Part shown: in pieces, positions 8,386 through 16,526 of the stretch
Layout of the letters: each line of letters starts with the position of its first letter
Numbering within the stretch: position 1 is the first letter of the stretch
NCBI GenBank assembly: GCA_903899015.1
Contig: CAIUHP010000018.1
Span: 1-64,000 of the forward strand
Length of the DNA: 64,000 nt
DNA from: an uncultured Armatimonadota bacterium
GTDB lineage: Bacteria; Armatimonadota; Fimbriimonadia; Fimbriimonadales; Fimbriimonadaceae
Direction of reading: 5' to 3'
Notes under the pieces: generated by a model
Databases searched by the model: none
Told to the model about the DNA's origin: nothing
What the model saw: the letters and a program-made list of their open reading frames with translations, nothing else
Translations under genes and position numbers: made by a program

Positions 8386-10509
8386 TTATTTAGAAAGCTG
8401 GATCTGGTCAACAGCATCAAAAACCGCGTTGGTGACTTCGACAATTTCATTCCAAGGAATCGGTGATCCCGTGCCGGCTTTCACACTTTGGATAACCGCG
8501 GCAACCTCCGCATTGTGACCCTTATCTTGTTTACTGAGCTTCATGGTATTCAGCCCCGCCCAACCATATCCTGTTAAGGATCGGAAGTTATCCATTTGGA
8601 GCACCTTGCCATCCACGTAGACCTCGACTCGCTCTTTTGATAGCGATTTGTGTCCGGAGGAAAGGTAGTGGACGGTACCCATCGAACCATCGCTAAATCG
8701 AAGCGTGATCGTAACTTCGTCGTCAATTGGAACGCCCGATTGGTCGCGCGTGCTAGTGGCAGTTACTCCAACAATGGGCTGGCCAACTAAGTATCGGACG
8801 AGATCGACAAAGTGACAGCCTTCACCAATAATTCGACCTCCGCCAACCGCGGGATCGTGAGTCCAGTGATTTCTAGGTAAGGCACCCGAATTGATAGTCA
8901 TAACGACACTCTTTGGACTCGTTGTCGCAGAGAGCATTTGGCGCATCTTGATCGAAAGAGGAGAAAACCTTCGATTAAATCCGACCATGACATAGGGAGA
9001 GGGCAAGCTACCTACTAGCTCCTGGAGAGTAGACAATTCTTCTCGTGTGATTACGAGTGGCTTTTCAACGAAAACTCGTTTGCCCGCTTTCAGCGCTCGC
9101 TGAACAAATTGGGCATGAGTGTCATGCCTTGTCGTGATAAAGATCGTGTTCGTTTCAGAGTCATCGAAGAGTTCGTCAAGCTTAGTTGTCGAACGCTCAA
9201 ACCCGAATTTCTTACCCAGATGCGTGCTGGTTATTCCCTTACTAGAAGCAATCGTTCTAAGTCGAGCTCCCGCCGCCTTCAAGGCGGGCAACATAACAAG
9301 ACCGGTGAAACCACCTGCTCCGATTAATCCGACTGAAACATCGGGAACGGAAGGAGGATTCTCAGGTTTCGGAAGAGAAACGGTTCGGTCCAGAATGCCA
9401 GTCTCGGAAGACTTATATTCCAGAACAAGTCCCATTGTTCCTTTAGCACCCGCACCGTAAGCCTCGACCGCATTATCGAAAGAGTATCGATGGGTTATGA
9501 GACTCTTCAGATCGAGCCGACCCGCACTTACGCTTTGAAGAATGGCTTGGAAGTTCCTTTGCTCGGTCCAGCGGACAAATCCAATCGGATAATCCACACC
9601 TTGAATTTCGTAAGTTTCGTCGTATCGCCCCGGACCATAAGAGCAGGAGACTTGAAAAGAGAGTTCTTTTTCGTAGAAGTCCTCTCGGGATAGCTCCAGT
9701 CCCGTCACACCGACCAGAATGATGCGTCCTCGTTTTCGACACATGAGTGCAGCTTGGTGAACAGGCTCGTTGCTCTTGGTCGAAGCAGTGATGATCACTC
9801 CATCAACTCCGTGACCGTGAGTAGCTCCGAGGGCAGCAGCAACCGGATCACCGCCCGCTGAAAGGTCTACGACGGAGGCTCCGTAGGATGCCGCGCGTTC
9901 ACACTTCTCGGAACTGTAATCAATGCCAATCACGTTACAGCCCTGAGCCAGCAAGATTTGAGTCGTGATGAGGCCGATCAAGCCTAGGCCAGTTACGACG
10001 AACGTCTCCCCGAAAGTTGGGTTGACTAAGCGCGTTCCTTGTAACGCAATCGACGCGACGACGGTAAAGGCGGCTTCGTCAAATGAAACGTTCTCAGGAA
10101 TGACTGCGCACAGATTCTCAGGAACGACAACGTACTCAGAATGAGGTCCGTTCGAGATCACTCTGTCGCCGACCTTGAATCCGTGGACACCCGCGCCTAC
10201 TTCAACAACCGTTCCCGCATTGGAATATCCCAATGGAATTGGTTGGTCAAGCTTGGAACGAACCGCTTCGATCGTTGGCATCAATCCATCGGTCTTCACT
10301 TTCGCGATGACTTGGGCAACCTTTGCGGGTTGTTGCCGAGCCTTATCGAGAAAATTGGCACGACCGAAATCTACGAGCATCTTCTCCGTTCCAATTGAGA
10401 CGAGGCTTCTCTCCGAACGAATTAAAAGAAAACCGCGACCAGGCGTCGGTACAGGGATGTCGGCAAGGATTGTTTCACCGTTGCCAAGGTTTTGGAGAAT
10501 CTGCTTCAT
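8386..10509 (-). CDS. Bi-domain oxidoreductase (zinc-type dehydrogenase + Gfo/Idh/MocA)
   Basis: Fusion of 707 aa. Residues about 1-360 are a medium-chain alcohol-dehydrogenase-like domain (PLGYSNAGTVVEVG, then VTGLGLIGLITTQILLAQG). Residues about 390-705 are a Gfo/Idh/MocA domain with VGLIGAGGFTG and the signature VEKPLVIT. This architecture is known from many O-antigen/exopolysaccharide clusters, usually beside a heparinase-fold gene as here (6-nt spacing). It is presumed to perform redox chemistry on a nucleotide sugar in the cytoplasm, but its reaction is not established. A 115-nt gap with a strong hairpin separates it from the upstream wecC-like gene. Confidence 0.88.
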   Translation of the reverse strand: MKQILQNLGNGETILADIPVPTPGRGFLLIRSERSLVSIGTEKMLVDFGRANFLDKARQQPAKVAQVIAKVKTDGLMPTIEAVRSKLDQPIPLGYSNAGTVVEVGAGVHGFKVGDRVISNGPHSEYVVVPENLCAVIPENVSFDEAAFTVVASIALQGTRLVNPTFGETFVVTGLGLIGLITTQILLAQGCNVIGIDYSSEKCERAASYGASVVDLSAGGDPVAAALGATHGHGVDGVIITASTKSNEPVHQAALMCRKRGRIILVGVTGLELSREDFYEKELSFQVSCSYGPGRYDETYEIQGVDYPIGFVRWTEQRNFQAILQSVSAGRLDLKSLITHRYSFDNAVEAYGAGAKGTMGLVLEYKSSETGILDRTVSLPKPENPPSVPDVSVGLIGAGGFTGLVMLPALKAAGARLRTIASSKGITSTHLGKKFGFERSTTKLDELFDDSETNTIFITTRHDTHAQFVQRALKAGKRVFVEKPLVITREELSTLQELVGSLPSPYVMVGFNRRFSPLSIKMRQMLSATTSPKSVVMTINSGALPRNHWTHDPAVGGGRIIGEGCHFVDLVRYLVGQPIVGVTATSTRDQSGVPIDDEVTITLRFSDGSMGTVHYLSSGHKSLSKERVEVYVDGKVLQMDNFRSLTGYGWAGLNTMKLSKQDKGHNAEVAAVIQSVKAGTGSPIPWNEIVEVTNAVFDAVDQIQLSK

Positions 10510-10583
10510 AAATGAGAAAATAGGTTCTAGGCGCTCAGTGCGACCAGACGGATCAATCGAAAATCAGCAACCGAAATCATGCC

Positions 10584-10607
10584 GTTTTGACTCTATCGAG
10601 TCAAAAC
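10584..10607 (-). terminator. Perfect 10-bp hairpin after wecC
   Basis: Stem GTTTTGACTC / GAGTCAAAAC with a TATC tetraloop, 18 nt past the wecC stop on the minus strand. No U-tract follows in that direction, so partial termination, attenuation or transcript processing between wecC and the bi-domain gene is possible. Confidence 0.4.
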
Positions 10608-10624
10608 TTCACATGTCTCGGAGC

Positions 10625-11860
10625 TCACGAAACATTCAGCCCACAGTAATCAAGAACGGGTTTACCTGACAATTCGATGTTCCGAAATTGTTTATGCTTG
10701 ACGAGAATGACAACGATGTCCGCACTTGTAAGCGCCTGATTGAGAGACGACAGTGGAATGCGTGGGTGCGATTCGATATTCGGTTCAACCGCGAGAACGC
10801 TGTGACCGTCATGCAAGAGTGACTCTACAATTTCAAGAGACGGAGATTCTCGTAAATCGCCAATATCTGGCTTGAAAGCAAGGCCAAGACAGGCAATCAC
10901 TGGAACGCGTCCATTTGTAGCTTCGAACTCTTTCGCTCGCTGAGAAATCTGATTAGCAACCCAAACTTGCTTGCTATCGTTGACCTCCCGAGCCGTCCTT
11001 ATCATGCGAGCAAGGGGAGGATTTTGGTGAACGATGAACCAGGGGTCCACCGCGATGCAATGCCCACCAACACCTGAACCAGGCTGGAGAATCTTTACCC
11101 TCGGATGTCGATTCGCAAGTTCAATAAGCTTCCAAACATCAATTCCCGCCTCGTCGCAAAGCATAGATAGCTCATTGGCAAATGCGATGTTGACGTCTCG
11201 ATAGCTATTCTCGACGAGTTTCGCCATCTCCGCCGTCTTGCAATCAGTTCCTAGAACTGTCCCGTTAATGAATGTCTCGTAAAACGACTTGATTCGTTCG
11301 GTTGCTTCCGGAGTTGCTCCACCTACGATTCGGTCGTTTTGGACAAGCTCCGTCATGATCTTCCCCGGAAGCACCCGCTCCGGGCAGTACGCAATGGACA
11401 ACGTCGAGGTGTCGACACCGGCAGCTGCAAGTGTTTCAGCAACGAGATGGGTCGTTCCAACGGGCGAAGTCGACTCTAAAATAACGATGTTGCCTGGCTG
11501 TACGAAGGGAGCAATCGATTGAGCAGCCTGCACAACTAAGTCGACATTTGGCCGGGGCGGGTCCGTATCGTTGTGAAAAGGAGTAGGCACGCAAAGAATG
11601 AAAACATCGGCGGCTTCAGGCTTTAGCGACGCCTTGAGAGTTCCTTTGCTGACCGCAGATCGAACATAACTGTCCAGATCTGGCTCATCAATATGAATTT
11701 TCCCCTGATTGATTTCGTTTACTGCGTGTTCATTAATGTCGACGCCGTGAACGAAATATCCGTTGGATGCCAACAGAGATGCGGTGGGGAGACCTATATA
11801 ACCTAGCCCAACAACGCAAATCTTACTAATCGAATCTCCCATGAGGCTCAATTCTGACAC
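10625..11860 (-). CDS. wecC: UDP-N-acetyl-D-mannosamine dehydrogenase
   Basis: Nucleotide-sugar 6-dehydrogenase that in the WecC family oxidises UDP-ManNAc to UDP-ManNAcA with two NAD+. The Rossmann motif GLGYIG is at residues 18-23, YCPERVLPGKIMTELVQNDR at about 158-177, and the catalytic cysteine C268 lies in GSGVGGHCIAVDPW, the WecC-type signature. It is 411 aa, the usual length. The frame opens with GTG at 11860; ATG at 11842 (MGDSISKICVVG) is equally plausible and gives the more typical N-terminus. The partner UDP-GlcNAc 2-epimerase is not in the window. The polymer probably contains a uronic amino sugar. Confidence 0.88.
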   Translation of the reverse strand: MSELSLMGDSISKICVVGLGYIGLPTASLLASNGYFVHGVDINEHAVNEINQGKIHIDEPDLDSYVRSAVSKGTLKASLKPEAADVFILCVPTPFHNDTDPPRPNVDLVVQAAQSIAPFVQPGNIVILESTSPVGTTHLVAETLAAAGVDTSTLSIAYCPERVLPGKIMTELVQNDRIVGGATPEATERIKSFYETFINGTVLGTDCKTAEMAKLVENSYRDVNIAFANELSMLCDEAGIDVWKLIELANRHPRVKILQPGSGVGGHCIAVDPWFIVHQNPPLARMIRTAREVNDSKQVWVANQISQRAKEFEATNGRVPVIACLGLAFKPDIGDLRESPSLEIVESLLHDGHSVLAVEPNIESHPRIPLSSLNQALTSADIVVILVKHKQFRNIELSGKPVLDYCGLNVS

Positions 11861-11994
11861 AGGTAGGGGCCTACTTCCTGTTAAGTCACAGTAAAAATGC
11901 CGTAAGTCCCATCATGCTGCAGGGCGCTACTTTATCAATCAATGAGTCAGGAAAGTCGTTTTTTGCCCGTTCCTAGATGACGCAACTGAACCGA

Positions 11995-13323
11995 TTAGTT
12001 GTGGGTTCGGGTCTGTCCAAAATCCCAAGCTTCGTTTAACTCCTCAACCAGCATCGGAAGAGTTGCACTCAGGCTAAAGTGATCTAAGAATCGCTTCCTG
12101 GCCGCCATTCTTAAGGCTTCGCCTGAATCACTCGTAATGCGCTTGAACACATCAATTACGGCATCTACTGCCTTCTCGGCCGGATCGTCCGTTGACAACA
12201 GGCAACCGACCGATGAGTCGACGACGTCAGCCGTTCCGCTTGCCCCTGCTGCCACACACGGTAATCCCATCGATAGCGCCTCAAGAACGGCGATAGGCAG
12301 TCCTTCCCATTTGGCTAGGTGAAGGAACAGGTGGGGCCGAGTCTTCGCAATTTCGCCTCGTACTTCTGACGCTGCAACCCAGCCTGTGAAGGTCACTTTA
12401 AGTTTAGGATTGGCTTGGGCAAATTGCTCCTTCAACTTCGGCAGCTCGGGTCCGTCACCGATATGAGTCCACTTGACCGACTTGATTTCAGGATGTTCCG
12501 AGAGCATCTTGCAAACCTGCCCGACAAGAGTCACTCGTTTATAGTCGCTCACGTAGCTACATGAAACGATCGAAAGTTCGTCGTCGCTCTCCGGACGAGA
12601 CTCGAGCGCACCGTAATCTGGTCCACCCAGCAAGAGTGTTTTCACCTTTGTAGCTGGAACCTTGACGTCGTCGATCAGGAAGTCCGTGCCTGCATCGCAG
12701 ACGGTCCAGATCTCATCTAGCATATTAATATACGGATAGCGCATCAGGGCCAACTGATTGCCTCGTTCCTCTGAGAACAAATCGTGTCCGTGAGCGCGAG
12801 CCACGATCGAGCCGATTCGACCGCTCTTTCGGAGATTTCGGTCAGCGACATATCCAATCGCAAAAAGCCAAAAGTGGTAGACCAGCGCTTTGCTTCCCGC
12901 AGGAACCATCTTTTTCAGATGCTTTGCTACCATCAAGTCAAATCCGATGGTGATAATCGATCTTAGGGTGCCTCGAGGGCTATCAGGAACACGTACCTTT
13001 TGTCCAAGAACTTTCGCTCGCTGAATGTCCGGAATCAAAAATGGAAGATAGAAGAGGCCAATTGTGAAGAGAAAGCACTTCCCAGCCGGAGACGCATAGA
13101 GCCTGGCAGGAGCACTTAGAACTTCCGCACCGTGTGGGCAAACCACATTGTCTTCTACTTTTGTGGCGATCGGGACAACGATGACCCGGTCAAACGTTGC
13201 CATCAAAGTCTCCATCTCGCGCTCAACAAATGGAGCGGTATTCACCGCACACGGATAAGCCCCCGTGTAGAAAATCAGTGTTCGACCCTTTGTTGAGGAG
13301 TTATTTGACGTTGAGCTTGCCAT
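11995..13323 (-). CDS. Glycosyltransferase family 4
   Basis: 442-aa GT-B transferase, presumably acting on the lipid-linked intermediate. The N-terminus has a Ser/Thr/Asn-rich stretch and then LIFYTGAYPCAVNTAPFVEREM, a pattern of colanic-acid-type GT4 enzymes. The C-terminal domain has VTFTGWVAASEVRGEIAKTRPHLFLHLAKWEGLPIAVLEALSMGLP, including the E-x7-E type donor site (WEGLPIAVLE). It is the first gene leftward from the divergent 401-bp gap and is separated from wecC by 134 nt that carry no gene. Acceptor and donor are unknown. Confidence 0.87.
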   Translation of the reverse strand: MASSTSNNSSTKGRTLIFYTGAYPCAVNTAPFVEREMETLMATFDRVIVVPIATKVEDNVVCPHGAEVLSAPARLYASPAGKCFLFTIGLFYLPFLIPDIQRAKVLGQKVRVPDSPRGTLRSIITIGFDLMVAKHLKKMVPAGSKALVYHFWLFAIGYVADRNLRKSGRIGSIVARAHGHDLFSEERGNQLALMRYPYINMLDEIWTVCDAGTDFLIDDVKVPATKVKTLLLGGPDYGALESRPESDDELSIVSCSYVSDYKRVTLVGQVCKMLSEHPEIKSVKWTHIGDGPELPKLKEQFAQANPKLKVTFTGWVAASEVRGEIAKTRPHLFLHLAKWEGLPIAVLEALSMGLPCVAAGASGTADVVDSSVGCLLSTDDPAEKAVDAVIDVFKRITSDSGEALRMAARKRFLDHFSLSATLPMLVEELNEAWDFGQTRTHN

Positions 13324-13724
13324 ACAGTTGGTGAGTTGTACCTCACCCGATTCGAGTTCCCTGCTCGGTAAGTCCGCAATGATTCAGATGCCCTAGAAAA
13401 GGCAATTCTGAGTGTGTCTTTTTGCTGCCTAAGTTTGTTACCAAACGGAGTTCATCGAATCACGTGAATTCTGAAGACAAATTTGTGACCACTCAACTGT
13501 ATTGCATCATCCAACTCCCGAAGGACAGGTCAATAGGCCCAAGTCTCTTCCGGTGATGCTGTGAGTTTTCAAAGAAAGATGACTATCCAACCGGTTCAAG
13601 GAACACTCGCGTGTTCACAAGGTTCAATAAAATCGTAGAAGATGGGACTGGTTCGACCAGAACTAGTCGCATGACATGTTGTCGAGCGAACTGCTCCGCA
13701 GAATTAGCCTTGAAGTGAAACCCT
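13324..13724. other. Divergent intergenic region between the two polysaccharide half-loci
   Basis: A 401-bp gap between the leftward GT4 gene and the rightward DUF4091-like gene must hold the promoters of both half-loci. It contains two small dyads: GAACAC-TCGC-GTGTTC (13601-13616) and CTGGT-TCG-ACCAG (13648-13660). Either could be a regulator site. I see no open frame with coding character and no convincing -35/-10 pair. Confidence 0.4.
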
Positions 13725-16199
13725 ATGCAGACGTTAACAAATAAGTGGACCAACCAAAGAGGCAGAGCTACTCGGCCAAATCATACAAAGCTTTACCTGG
13801 TCGCGATGGGCATCGTAATGCATACGTTTGTTCAAGCTTCACCCGGTTTTGCCGCATACTCTGCGCACCAAGGGAATTTGCATTCCATGAAAGTGACGAC
13901 AGAACCTTCCGCCAGCGTCAATCTTTCCTATCCTTTGTCCATTAGGTTGCTTTTAGCAACCTCGATGTTAGCCTCCTGTGCACCTCCACCCGTTCAAGCG
14001 AACAATCTCGCTGCGGGTAGACCCATGGTTTACTCGCCAGCGCCAAACTACCGGCTAACAACGAGCCCAGATGACCCAATGAAGTTGACGGACGGTCAAA
14101 TTGCTCCCACAACCATGTGGCATAGCAAGCTGACAGTTGGTTGGTCAAACGTCACGCCGGTCTTCTTGTCGATCGACCTTGGGATTCCTCAAGAAATTGA
14201 TTCTTTAGACATGACGTCTGCCGGTGGCGAAGCCGGCGTCAAGCTTCCCCGAGGAATTGAGGCCTACGGTAGCAACGATAACCAGAACTGGGAACGCCTC
14301 GGAGGTTTATCCTTACCCCCTGGGACTCAAACACCCACGTCCTATCAGAGGGTGTTGTACACATTGTCGAACATCGCCAAAACCTGCCGCTACGTGAGGT
14401 TTGCCGTTGCTTCCGCCGGTGATTACTACTTTTTCACGGATGAGATTCACGTTTTTGGCGCAGCCAGTGGGTCTCACCCGATTCAACCGACCATCACTGA
14501 TGTCGCAAAAGACCTTCCTCTTGCGCTAGCGAAGCACCTATCTCGAACCCGTGTAGCGGGGCAGATTGCTTCTCTAGGTTCGATTGGCGAACAGTTTAAG
14601 GCAAGTCACCCCAATCACCTCGCGAACCCAAATCCACTTTGGGCTCAAATTGCTCATGCAAAAGGGTTTGGAGATTTCAAACTCTGGAAGAAGGATCGAA
14701 TGGCTCCGCTTGGAATTCATGATTTTCCAGGATCCAATGAGCAGGCAGCTAAGGTTTCCGTTCGCCTATTTAAAGGCGAAAAACGAGGCGATGCGTTCCT
14801 CATCTCAAATTCTCTCGAAACGCCTTCAACCATCCGGATTAAAGCAGGATCGTCGGCTTCGGAGCCAAGGTTCCTCCGTATTGCAGCATGCCCTTGGACG
14901 GCTACGTTTGGAGGGCAGGAAATTTCAGATGCTCTTCCCTACCAAGCAGCACAAAACGGAGAATGGACATTTGATGTCGAACCAGGTTCAACTACCCGAG
15001 TTTGGGTCGAGGTAGATGGTTCTCTCGTCCCAATCGGTAAGACTAACCTACAACTATCGGTCAGCACAAAGTCAGCCACTATTGGAACAGTTCCAGTTGC
15101 CATTAGCGTTTCGCCGGTAGATATTGGCACCCCAACGATGGCCTTAGGCAGCTTCGACTATATCGACGTATTCGGCAAAGAAAGAGGCTTGCTTCCTATT
15201 TCGGAAACCGAATTCTGGAATATGGTTAAGGACATCCCTATTACGGTGGACTGGCTTCACCCAACGAGTCTCCCAACCCCCAAAGCCGAGCAGTTTGCTG
15301 GTGCTACCGTTAATGGCCTCGATTTCGCCCGAATCGACCGATGGATCGGATTGACACCGGGCCTCAAGTACCGAATGTTCTTTCTGAATGCTCGAGAAAA
15401 CTTCGCAGGTGCAGCGATGGGAAGCCCCGAGTTTTCGCAGAAAGTTGGTGCCTGGGCTAAAGCAGTTGGAAACCATGTACACGCAAAGGATCCAAACTGC
15501 AAGTTTGGTGTGCTGTTGGTAGACGAACCTTCAACCACGAAACAGGCTGAGATCATCACCTCGTGGGCCACAGCGATCAAGGCCGCAACCAATGAAGTTC
15601 TTATTTACGAAGATCCCTTCTTCACAAACCTATCGGATCCCGCCATCAAGACAGCACTCGGTCTCTGCGACATGCTGTGCCTGAATCAGACTTACATCAT
15701 GAAGAGGTATCCCGACCTCATCAGCCAGTACGTTCAAGCTGCCAGCGGAAAGGAACTGTGGCTTTATGACACCGTTCCAGACCCCAAGGAGCTTGACCCT
15801 ACTGACTACTATCGGCTCTTTGCATGGCGAGCCTTCGCAAACCAAGCAAAAGGAATCGTCTACTGGTCGTTTACGGATGTGGGACCGAACCAGGACGCTT
15901 GGGCGGAAGATGCTTCTATTCGACACAGCTACAGTCCCCTTTACTTAGGCAGCCATCTCGCGACGAGTCTCCACTGGGAAGCCATTCGCGATGGACTGTG
16001 GGATGTTCAACTGTTCAAAACTCTCGCTACTCGTTCAAGGCACACTACCCTTGAGAACGACGCCAACGCAATCTTGGCGGAAGTGAACGATTTGGCAAAT
16101 GGTCGGTCGGGAGCTAGCCCTTGGCAGGATGAAACCGACAGTCAGAAAGCAGAAGCTCTCCGTGTAAGGGCTACCGCCCTTCTTGAGCGACTGAAGTAA
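13725..16199 (+). CDS. Secreted discoidin-domain protein with DUF4091-like glycoside-hydrolase fold
   Basis: 824-aa exported protein. After the leader, residues about 93-245 look like an F5/8C (discoidin) carbohydrate-binding domain (IDLGIPQEIDSLDM ... EAYGSNDNQNWERLGG ... FTDEIHVFG). Residues about 460-790 resemble a DUF4091-type TIM barrel, ending ELWLYDTVPDPKELDPTDYYR and GIVYWSFTDVG. Two leader candidates exist: the full start, with a Sec-like segment at residues 22-44, or the internal ATG at 13887, whose product has a lipobox-like LLLATSMLASC. It precedes the exporter gene and ends in a strong terminator. A surface enzyme that trims or binds the exported polymer is the likely role, by inference. 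Confidence 0.7.
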   Translation: MQTLTNKWTNQRGRATRPNHTKLYLVAMGIVMHTFVQASPGFAAYSAHQGNLHSMKVTTEPSASVNLSYPLSIRLLLATSMLASCAPPPVQANNLAAGRPMVYSPAPNYRLTTSPDDPMKLTDGQIAPTTMWHSKLTVGWSNVTPVFLSIDLGIPQEIDSLDMTSAGGEAGVKLPRGIEAYGSNDNQNWERLGGLSLPPGTQTPTSYQRVLYTLSNIAKTCRYVRFAVASAGDYYFFTDEIHVFGAASGSHPIQPTITDVAKDLPLALAKHLSRTRVAGQIASLGSIGEQFKASHPNHLANPNPLWAQIAHAKGFGDFKLWKKDRMAPLGIHDFPGSNEQAAKVSVRLFKGEKRGDAFLISNSLETPSTIRIKAGSSASEPRFLRIAACPWTATFGGQEISDALPYQAAQNGEWTFDVEPGSTTRVWVEVDGSLVPIGKTNLQLSVSTKSATIGTVPVAISVSPVDIGTPTMALGSFDYIDVFGKERGLLPISETEFWNMVKDIPITVDWLHPTSLPTPKAEQFAGATVNGLDFARIDRWIGLTPGLKYRMFFLNARENFAGAAMGSPEFSQKVGAWAKAVGNHVHAKDPNCKFGVLLVDEPSTTKQAEIITSWATAIKAATNEVLIYEDPFFTNLSDPAIKTALGLCDMLCLNQTYIMKRYPDLISQYVQAASGKELWLYDTVPDPKELDPTDYYRLFAWRAFANQAKGIVYWSFTDVGPNQDAWAEDASIRHSYSPLYLGSHLATSLHWEAIRDGLWDVQLFKTLATRSRHTTLENDANAILAEVNDLANGRSGASPWQDETDSQKAEALRVRATALLERLK

Positions 16200-16210
16200 T
16201 CGTTCATTCG

Positions 16211-16263
16211 AACCGTGACCTGTTTTGACTTGAGGATTTTCGATCAAGACAGGCACGGTTTTT
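16211..16263 (+). terminator. Rho-independent terminator after the DUF4091-like gene
   Basis: Stem AACCGTG-(A)-CCTGT-T-TTGA paired with TCAA-G-ACAGG-CACGGTT, with a T-run after the 3' arm (TTTTT through 16263). It starts 12 nt after the stop codon, so the DUF4091-like gene is probably its own transcription unit. Confidence 0.75.
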
Positions 16264-16285
16264 CACGGACAGAGATAGACCCGTA

Positions 16286-16323
16286 AAGGGAACCATTCCG
16301 GTCTTGGAATTGTTGGTTCCCTT
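16286..16323. other. Long hairpin of unknown role
   Basis: AAGGGAACC / GGTTCCCTT outer stem and ATTCC / GGAAT inner stem, with a GGTCTT apical loop and a small asymmetric bulge (TGTT). No U-tract follows. It lies between a terminator and the exporter gene, about 200 nt upstream of the exporter start. Confidence 0.4.
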
Positions 16324-16526
16324 GATTCCATGAAAAAGAGGCCATTCGGCCCAAAGACTTTGTTCGAATCGGCATTACAATTCATAGTGAGACCGAACCC
16401 AAATAACACTCTCGAGAGAGATTCCCAGACTCATCGTCACGATCTATAGCGTCCTGGCAAATTAGCGAGACCCTGGCAGGTATTATTAGGCGGCTTCAAA
16501 GTCGCGTTTCACGAATTCCATTACCC

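Larger units (their letters stand above)
16200..16526. other. Intergenic region upstream of the SLBB exporter
   Basis: 327 bp holding a terminator (16211-16263) and a second long hairpin (16286-16323). The remaining 200 nt before the exporter ATG must hold its promoter or leader. A CTGGCA repeat (16454 and 16473 areas) is visible. No gene is supported. Confidence 0.4.
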
